Source: Amphiura filiformis
Lineage: Eukaryota; Echinodermata; Ophiuroidea; Amphilepidida; Amphiuridae
Direction: 5' to 3'
DNA length: 64,000 bases
NCBI RefSeq assembly: GCF_039555335.1
Contig: NC_092628.1
Location: forward strand, 35,672,965-35,736,964
Program-made: the position numbers and the translations under genes
The notes under the pieces: model-generated
What the model was told of the DNA's origin: nothing
The model's database searches: none
Seen by the model: the letters and a program-made list of their open reading frames with translations, nothing else
Shown here: one piece after another, positions 57,290-64,000 of the stretch
Layout: each line of letters opens with the position of its first letter
Numbering within the stretch: the first letter of the stretch is position 1

Positions 57290-57780
57290 AAATCCAAAAT
57301 GGCCGCCACCACCATTTTTAAAATTTAAGTTTTGAACCAGAGCACCTATAATCATGCACAAAGACACTCTTTCAGCTATGTCGAGTACAAGGATTCCGAT
57401 TCTGACATTAGTTTGACATTACGGTATCATTTTCACCCAGAAATCCAAGATGGTGGCCAGCACCATCTTGAAAAATTTAGTTTTGAACCAGAGGACCTAA
57501 AATCGTGTACAAAGAGACTTTTTTGGATAAGTCAACCACAAGGATTTCAAATTTGACATTACTTTGACATTACGACCTCATTTTTACCCAGAAATTCAAG
57601 ATGGTGGCCGCCGGCGCCATCTTGAAAAAATTAGTTTTGAACCAGAGTACCTAAAATCGTGTACAAAGACACTTTTTCCGGTAAGTCGACCCCAAGAAAT
57701 CCGAATCTGACATTAATTTGACATTATAACATAATTTTTGCCCAGAAATCCAAGATGGCCCCCATTTGGTAGAGCGTAAA
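57290..57780. repeat. 151-bp tandem repeat, just over three units
   Basis: Units start near 57291, 57442, 57593 and 57746 with AATCCAAGATGG, followed by AGTTTTGAACCAGAG and GTGTACAAAGA and then a TTTGACATTA word. Units are diverged. It generates in-frame open reading with repeated peptides but no recognised protein. Confidence 0.9.
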
Positions 57781-57822
57781 TGTGATTTTTGAATGAGAGC
57801 AGAAGCATAAGTGTGTCATTTC

Positions 57823-58022
57823 CACCTTATCTGGGGTTCATGTCCCTTATATGGGGTTTAAACTGCCTTATCTTGGGTTTACATCCCTTATCTAGGGATA
57901 AGTCGCCTTATCTGTGGTTTAGACGGCCTTATCCTGGGTTTACGTTCCTTACCTGTGGCTTAGATGCCTTAACCTTAGCATATCGCAGTCTAAACCCAGA
58001 TAAGGCATCTAAACCCCAGATA
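57823..58022. repeat. 20-bp CCTTATCTGGGGTTTA minisatellite, left block
   Basis: About ten units of CCTTATCTGGGGTTTANRTN. The last two units, from about 57990, are inverted (TAAACCCAGATAAGGC). The block is cut by LINE A at AGATA (58018-58022). Confidence 0.92.
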
Positions 58023-58023
58023 T

Positions 58024-58054
<31 letters not shown>

Positions 58055-58212
58055 TTAGATCTATCTTATTTTGCCTGGGGAAACCCAATCAGTGTGAACA
58101 CTGTTTTTCATGGGTGCCCAGGGGTCAAACAAAATACATCAAAATGGTTAACAATTTACAAGAATAATAAATATTATATATTAAAATACATTCAAAATTA
58201 CAAACTCTGGAA

Positions 58213-59133
58213 CTAAAAGACACTTAGGTACAGATAGCAAATATATATTAAAAATATAAAAATAGCATTAAGATACAATTCTTTTAAAGTTCCAAGCTTG
58301 GCTGGAAGTGGTGCTTTAGCAGCAGTTGGAAGGTTGTTGAATGCTAAAGCCCCCCTATAACTAAATTTTTTACTGTCCGATGTGTTGCGACAGAGAGATA
58401 GGGCCAAATTTCCCTGAGAACCAGCTCTTGTCCTGTAGCTATGAATGTCAGAAACAGTATTAAAAATATTGCACAGATTTGTGGGTAGACTGCCAGTAAG
58501 ACTTTTGTAAACCATAATATTAAGGTGTTTCAAACGACGATCACAAAGTTTTTCCCAGCTCAGTCTTCCTAATAAGACATCAGTTGGAAAACGACGTGGA
58601 AGACCGAGAATAACTTTACCAGCAGTATTTTGAAGTACTTTCATTTTAGACAAAAGAGTATTCTTGGCATTACCCCATACTACATCGCAATAATCAAAAT
58701 GTGGAATAATTAAAGATTTGTACAACATGACAAGAGTTTTTGTTGGCAATACATTACGTACCCTTCTTATAAGACCAATACGCTTGTTGACTTTTAAGAC
58801 CACTTTGTCAATATTTATACACCAGGTAAGTGATGGGTCAAACCAAACACCAAGATATTTAAATTGGTCAATTTGTTCTATTGCCTCACCTCTAATTTGA
58901 ATGTTGAGCTTATCTTGGGTGCGGGCAAGTTTTTGTTGAGTGCCAAAAAGCATGGATTTTGTTTTTTTGACGTTGAGAGTGAGATAGTTGATTTCAAGCC
59001 ACTGAGCAACATAAGAAAATTTAGAATTCAAGATTCTGTTAAGTGTATCAACTGTCTTTCCCCTGACGAAGATAGCAGTATCATCTGCATATAAATCTAC
59101 TCTACAATCAACACTCTTTAGGATGGTTGGCAA
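58213..59133 (-). pseudogene. LINE A reverse transcriptase, catalytic box to C-terminus
   Basis: 306 codons. Begins LPTILKSVDCRVDLYADDTA with the catalytic Y-A-D-D, then LNVKKTKSMLFG, DQFKYLGVWFDPSLTW, LYKSLIIPHFDYCDVVWG, VLQNTAGKVILGLPRR and, near the end, SYRGALAFNNLP. Catalytic Asps are intact. A 1-nt frameshift at about 59130-59150 separates it from the upstream RT part. The first Met is internal. Confidence 0.93.
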
Positions 59134-59965
59134 GTCATTGATATAAAGGGTAAAATAGAGGGGCCAAGGATGGAGCCCTGGAGGACCCCAAACTTGACAG
59201 GGGCCTTACTAGATAAGTGATTATTAACTCTGGTGACTTGAAACCGGTCAGATAAATAGGATGAGAACCATCCGAGTTCCAAACCAAGCACTCCGACACT
59301 TGCAAGCTTGTTAATAAGCACTTCATGGTTGACCGTATCGAAGGCTTTTTTCAGGTCGAGGAAAACAGCACCAGTTAAATAGCCTTTACTCATATTATCT
59401 AGGAGGTAGTCGCAGACATCAACGAGACAAGTTTGTGTTGAGTGCTTAGGTCTGAAACCAGATTGGTTAGGAGACAGGATTTGATAATAATCAATATATT
59501 GATACAACTGATTATGAACAATTTTTTCGAAAACTTTCATACAAGCTGGGATGACCGATATAGGCCTGTAGTTACTTGTGTCCATTGGATCACCTTCCTT
59601 AAAGATAGGTGAGACACGACTTAGCTTCCATGCCGATGGAACTATGCCAGAGGAGAGACTCAAATTCATTATATAGGCCAATGGCTGAGCCAGGTGATCG
59701 TGACCAATCTTGAGGAGCTTAGGGCTGATGTTGTCGAGCCCTGTGGCCTTACTACCATCAAGATTACTTAGAATGTTAGATACTTCCTTGGCGTAGATTT
59801 CACAGAACCCGAACCGGTCCCTATTTGGCATTTGGTTCCATCAGCAAGGTTGGCCTGGTTCGTTGTCACTGGGATGGCATCAGCAAGCTTTTTACCTATG
59901 TTTGAAAAGAAAGTATTGAATTCATTAGCAATGTCATCACCATCATTAATTACATCATCATTCAT
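59118..59965 (-). pseudogene. LINE A reverse transcriptase, fingers and palm
   Basis: Starts in a short frame (NDGDDIANEFNTFFSNIGKK) and continues, after a shift near 59800, with NLDGSKATGLDNISPKLLK, NLSLSSGIVPSAWKLS, VSPIFKEGDPMD, NYRPISVIP and SGFRPKHSTQTCL, then FLDLKKAFDTVNHEVL (first catalytic Asp). GVPQGS is altered to GVLQGS. The frame then shifts and the frame-correct continuation is in 58213-59133. Its upstream half was displaced by LINE B. Confidence 0.92.
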
Positions 59966-60190
59966 TCATTCATTCATTCATATTTTATTTCCATAAAAAT
60001 CAAAGACAATACAAAAAAATATATAAAAACACGGTACATATGGAGGAAAAGGCTGGAAGACCAAAAAGGTCTGAAAGTTAGCCTTTCCCTGAAATCAAAT
60101 GAAATTAACAAAATAAATCAACATTACATAACATAACCAAAAGACAAGGGAAGGGGAGACGGGGGGGGGGGGGGGTGCTCACGAAAAAGA

Positions 60191-61207
60191 TTAATTATAT
60201 TTAGAGATCAGTTTTGTTTTGAATTGATTACGGAAATGTTTAACAGATTTTGAAGCTTTCAGATTTTTATCTAAAGAATTCCAAAGAATGGGACCTCTTG
60301 TACGTATAGCATGATCAGAAAAGACTTTCTTATTTTTGGTTAGATTTAGGTCATTTACATATCGTGTCTTGTAGTTATGTATGTCAGAACGTTTGGTAAA
60401 ATAATTATCAAATGAACAGGGCAGCTCATTTATAGAGTGCCTGTACATGAATGTACCTAATTCCAGTGTGTACATATCTTCAACTTTTAATATGTTATAA
60501 TTAGCAAACAATGGCACTGTGTGGTCTCTATAGTGAACGTTTGCCACCGTTCTAATAGCCCATTTTTGAATTTTTACAATTTTATTTAAGTAAGTTTTAC
60601 ATGTATTTCCCCATAAAAGTACTCCATAATTCAAATAAGGCAATATTAACGTAAAATAAAGTGTAAATAAAATACGACTTGGAACAAAATGTTTCAATTT
60701 ATTCATGACACCGACATTTCTTGAAATTGTTCTAGATACGCAATCTATGTGACATTTCCAAGTGAGACATTCGTCTATTAGTACACCAAGGAATTTAGTT
60801 TGATGCACTCTTTCTAAAGCCGTGTGATCTAGTGTGATTTGCAGGTCTTGATTCATCGATGTCATTTTGGGTGTGCCAAGTATCATGTAATTTGTTTTGG
60901 TAGCATTAATTGACAATTTATTAGCTTTAAACCAATTGCTTACTTCCTTTAACTCTTCATTAACAAGGTTTGTCTGGCGTTCTACGCTTTTATGGGAGTA
61001 TAAAATGGTGGTATCGCCTCCAAAAAGGACGAATTCGAGTACTTTAGATGCATTAGTTATATCATTAACATAGAGTATAAATAGAAGTGGCCCCAGGATT
61101 GATCCTTGTGGAACACCACATATAATATCGTGTGATTCTGATTCATAAGAATTATAATAAACATATTGTTTTCTGTTACTTAGATAATTTCTGAACCATT
61201 CTAACAC
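60191..61207 (-). pseudogene. LINE B reverse transcriptase, palm to C-terminus
   Basis: 338 codons without a stop. [36 protein letters not shown], then [13 protein letters not shown] where the family has F-A-D-D, so the catalytic A-D is changed to G-G. It continues [45 protein letters not shown] and [16 protein letters not shown]. The loss of a catalytic Asp means this RT could not polymerise even if expressed. Confidence 0.93.
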
Positions 61208-61230
61208 AATACCACGAAAGCCATAGTGTT

Positions 61231-61632
61231 CTAATTTATGTAAGAGTATGTTATGATCGATTGTATCAAAGGCTTTTGATAAGTCCAGAAATATTCCAAT
61301 AGTTGTTCGTTTCTTTCAACTGCTGCAGTAACTTTGTCTACCATTTGCTCTATAGCCATAAAGGTGGAATGTTTTGACCGAAAAGCCAAATTGTTTGGGG
61401 TTAAGGATTTGCTTATTGTCAATGTAATCCGTACATCTGTTAAAAACCAACCTTTCAAGAATTTTTGAAAAACACGGTAGGAGAGAAACTGGACGATAGT
61501 TTGAGAATGCCTCGCATCATCTTTTTTGTATAATGGTATGACTTTTGCTATTTTTAATTTATCAGGAACAATCCCAGTAGATATAGACAAATTAAATATC
61601 ATATTAAGAGGTTTGGCAATTTCATTACACAC
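61231..61632 (-). pseudogene. LINE B reverse transcriptase, fingers
   Basis: Reads NEIAKPLNMIFNLSISTGIV, AKVIPLYKKDD, and later LTPNNLAFRSKHSTFMAIEQ. A damaged stretch replaces the usual N-Y-R-P-I-S. It ends with [10 protein letters not shown], a frame-shifted version of the LDLSKAFD region. Confidence 0.85.
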
Positions 61633-62321
61633 TTTTTAATGATTAGATTGCCAATATTGTCATGGCCTCCACCTTTGTTTATGTCTAATTTATCAATTAT
61701 TTTTACAATATCGGATTCAACAATAGGCTTCATATACATATTTCTGGTCTTGTTTTCATTGAGATAAGCGAAATATTGCTTTCCTGTGTTTTGGATATTT
61801 GATGCAAGCTTAGGGCCTACGCTTACGAAAAAGTCATTGAACTGATTTGATATTTCTTTAGGATTGGTAATAGAACTGCCATCTTCAGCTTTAAATTTGC
61901 TCTGTGCAGATTGTTTCTTTCCTCGTCCAATAATATTATTAATTGTTTTCCATGTTTGCTTCATATTATTTTTAGCATGCTCAAACTTGGTAAAGAAGTA
62001 TTTGCGTTTTGATTTTCGAATAAGCATTTGCAACTTATTTTTATATGTTTTTGAATATTTGAAATTGTTTGTCGTTTGGAGATTGAATGTATTGTTTATA
62101 TAACATATTCTTTTTGTTAATACTTTTTTAACAATTCCTTCAGTAATCCATGGCGATATTGGTTCTTTTCTTCTATTACCAGTACATTTCTTTAACGGAA
62201 TACATTCGTCGTAAAAGCGTATTAAAGGTGTCAATGAATTTATTATAGTCATCATTTGCATCAATATTATCAAGAATTTCACCCCATTTAACGTCGGATA
62301 GTTTTGTTTTAAATTTATCAA
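61599..62321 (-). pseudogene. LINE B EN-RT linker
   Basis: FYDECIPLKKCTGNRRKEPI, SPWITEGIVKKVLTKR, a Lys-rich helix (KNKLQMLIRKSKRKYFF), HAKNNMKQTWKTINNIIGRG, then NPKEISNQFNDFFVSVGPKL and the RT start IDKLDINKGGGHDNIGNLII, where the family has a G-x-D-x-I motif. A frameshift near 61630 leads to the next block. The fragment at 56700-57165 is the same family. Confidence 0.88.
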
Positions 62322-62380
62322 TATTCTTATTATTATGATTTCTTTTATATATAACGCTTTCGTTTTACACTTTTGATTTT

Positions 62381-63952
62381 CTACTTGAGGTTGGTTGATA
62401 AAGTAGTTGGAAAGTGGTCACTTATGTCAGTAATCATAATTGTTGATTTGATAATATTGTCATTATTTGTAAGGATATTATCAATAATTGTAGCAGTTGA
62501 TTCTGTGATTCTTGTTGGTTTATAAATAGTAGGTATTAATGAATAGGAGTAAAGAAGTTCAAGGTAATCATGAGTAGGTCTGTCACTGTCTACTTTAAGT
62601 AAATCGATGTTAAAATCACCCATAATATAAATATGTTTTTTATCCAAAGTTAACTTCTTTAAAATAGGGTCAATGTCTGTAATGAAATTATCGATTGAAG
62701 TGTGTGCTCTATATAATACTCCCACTAACACATTCTGATTAGATTTACATTCAATTTCAATAAAACAAGATTCAAAATTTGAATTGGCATGACAAAGATC
62801 ATTTCTGAGTTCATCTACTTTGACACTGTGAATGGGGGTTTGTTGACTACCAGGAATAATAGTTTTAATTGTTTTCCATAATTTACGAGAGTCGGTGCCA
62901 GCATCTTTAATTGAGGACTCAAAATATTCCCTCTTCAGTTTCTTTGCCATGTTGTTCAGATTGTTTCTAGCTGCCTTAAAAACCTCCCAGTCTTTTGCCA
63001 ATTGGGATTTTTGGGCTGTAGATTTAAAATGACGAACATCTTTTCTAAGGGACAGGTACTCATCATCAAACCAGGGTGGAGGTTGGTTTGGAATTTTCAT
63101 ATTTGTGAATGGAGCATGTTTGTCACAGATGGGAGCAAAAAGACCTTCAAAAATACTCCAGGCAGTATCGGGGTTATCAGATACCTCAATGGTGTCCCAT
63201 GGCACTTTTGAAAGATCATCAAGGAAATTGTTACTATCAAACTTGCGATATGACCTGGCAGTGATATTACGAGCCAGACCCCTAGCACATTTTGCAGCCT
63301 TCCTCACAGCATAAACCAAGGAGTGGTCACTGAAAGAGAAAATAGTAGCACCATGATTAGCAAACAATTCAGGTCGGGAAGTCCAAACATGATCAATACA
63401 GGTTTTGGAAAATTGAGTTATTCTGGTAGGTACCTTTATGATTTGGGTTAAATGGTGTGTGAACATGATGGAGTTAAGTTTTTTCCAGCTCCATTCATTT
63501 GGCTTTAGACCATCACAGTTGAAGTCACCAATACACAGAATTTCAACAGGTGTCTTTGATGTTACACCGATACCATCTACTTCAGTTAGTACTGATTCTA
63601 GATCTTCAAAGAATTCAGTACACACATCAGGTCCATACACAATACCAGCAAGGATTGGGCGGGAGCCAGGCAGGGTCAGTTTCACCCATTGGGTCTCTAT
63701 TTTACCGTGGGTGGACTGAGATAAAGTGACCAAATTGGTCTCGAGCCTGGTGTGAACATACAACAAAACACCACCATAGCCGTCCGCACGATCCCTGCGG
63801 TACATGTACATGTTATATTCTGGAATATGGAGATAATGCGCCGTAACCCCAGATAAGGGACGTAGACCCCGATAAAGCAGTCCAAACCCCAAATAAGGCG
63901 CCTTAACCCTTAATGAGGAACATAAACCCCAGATAAGGCATCTAAACCCCAC
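62381..63952 (-). pseudogene. Chimeric 523-codon frame: LINE A endonuclease plus LINE B endonuclease half
   Basis: Residues 1-40 come from translating the minisatellite. Residues ~41-380 are LINE A: GYGGVLLYVHTRLET, GDFNCDG at 142-148, SDH at 208-210, then the EN-RT linker to PIHSVKVDE. From about residue 380, at the LINE B insertion point (62811-62815), the frame continues into LINE B: NVLVGVLYRAHTS, YIMGDFNIDLL, RITESTATIIDNILTNND, and ISDHFPTTL near the end. AP-endonuclease-like domains of this kind nick target DNA. The LINE A copy lacks its N-terminal catalytic region and the LINE B copy starts mid-domain, so neither is complete. The ATG in the minisatellite is chance. Confidence 0.9.
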
Positions 63953-64000
63953 ATAAGGTGCCTTAACTCTAGATAAGGGTCGTTAACCCCAGATAAGGGT
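63831..64000. repeat. 20-bp minisatellite, right block, continues past the window
   Basis: TAAACCCCAGATAAGGC-type units in the same orientation as the last units of the left block, consistent with one array split by LINE A. The array is cut by the window end. Confidence 0.92.

Larger units (their letters stand above)
59960..62810 (-). mobile_element. LINE B, 5'-truncated, nested in LINE A
   Basis: The 3' tail (ATGA)n lies at about 59960-59980, with TCATC duplications at 59955-59959 and 62811-62815. It encodes the endonuclease C-terminal half, linker, RT and C-terminus. It is younger than LINE A. A G-run of 14 lies in its 3' UTR at about 60161-60174. Confidence 0.88.
58023..63830 (-). mobile_element. 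LINE A, 5'-truncated, inserted in the minisatellite and split by LINE B
   Basis: The 3' tail (AAATA)n lies at 58023-58056. A 5-bp AGATA duplication at 58018-58022 and 63831-63835 matches the minisatellite unit. LINE A parts are 58023-59959 (RT and 3' UTR) and 62811-63830 (endonuclease and linker). LINE B occupies 59960-62810. Confidence 0.85.

Overview
The window looks like a repeat-dense piece of a large invertebrate genome, most likely a marine deuterostome. I favour an ambulacrarian such as an echinoderm or hemichordate. The reasons are AT-rich sequence, spliceosomal introns, many CR1/Jockey-like LINE remnants, a DIRS-type retrotransposon, a Penelope-type GIY-YIG remnant, many terminal-inverted-repeat elements and the recurrent TAGGCCTA-type words. 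The taxon is inference. Nothing looks bacterial or organellar. There is one 200-N assembly gap at 31709-31908.

Host genes are few. The best is the start of a + strand gene whose first two coding exons (26370-26416 and 28901-29038) splice in frame and read as the N-terminus of AUP1, the ER/lipid-droplet membrane protein. I found no later exons. A weaker candidate is a first coding exon at 40336-40430, with an upstream in-frame stop, an ATG and a consensus donor, of unknown function.

Layout. 0.2-4.2 kb: two nested pairs of inverted repeats around a Penelope fragment. 5-10 kb: foldbacks, a 600-bp repeat carrying a tRNA-derived module (second copy at 16.9-17.5 kb), and small MITE-like elements. 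11.3-14.3 kb: a LINE tail, then a decayed DIRS element on the minus strand. 15.2-16.2 kb: seven copies of a 14-bp word. 18-24 kb: three Harbinger-type MITEs with TAA target duplications, one carrying a nested LINE and one inserted in a tandem duplication whose sister unit keeps the empty site. 24-26 kb: a TTAGCCTC minisatellite and a LINE tail. 26-31 kb: the AUP1 region. 32.7-39.8 kb: two copies of a 9-bp-TSD element, the second bearing a recent 1.35-kb long-TIR insertion and a mariner that split its TSD, with about 2.8 kb of simple repeat between the copies. 40.5-48.3 kb: a mosaic of inverted and palindromic modules. 48.3-53.1 kb: one LINE inserted into another, abutting a near-perfect 147-bp-arm palindrome. 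54-57.8 kb: minisatellites, a TA-flanked TIR element and a 151-bp tandem repeat. 57.8-64 kb: a 20-bp minisatellite split by LINE A, itself split by LINE B, giving a 523-codon open frame that joins two different LINE endonucleases.

The window is best read as transposon stratigraphy: target-site duplications and paralogous empty sites give relative insertion order in several places. Almost every element-derived coding region is frameshifted or truncated, so I see no evidence that any encodes an active protein.
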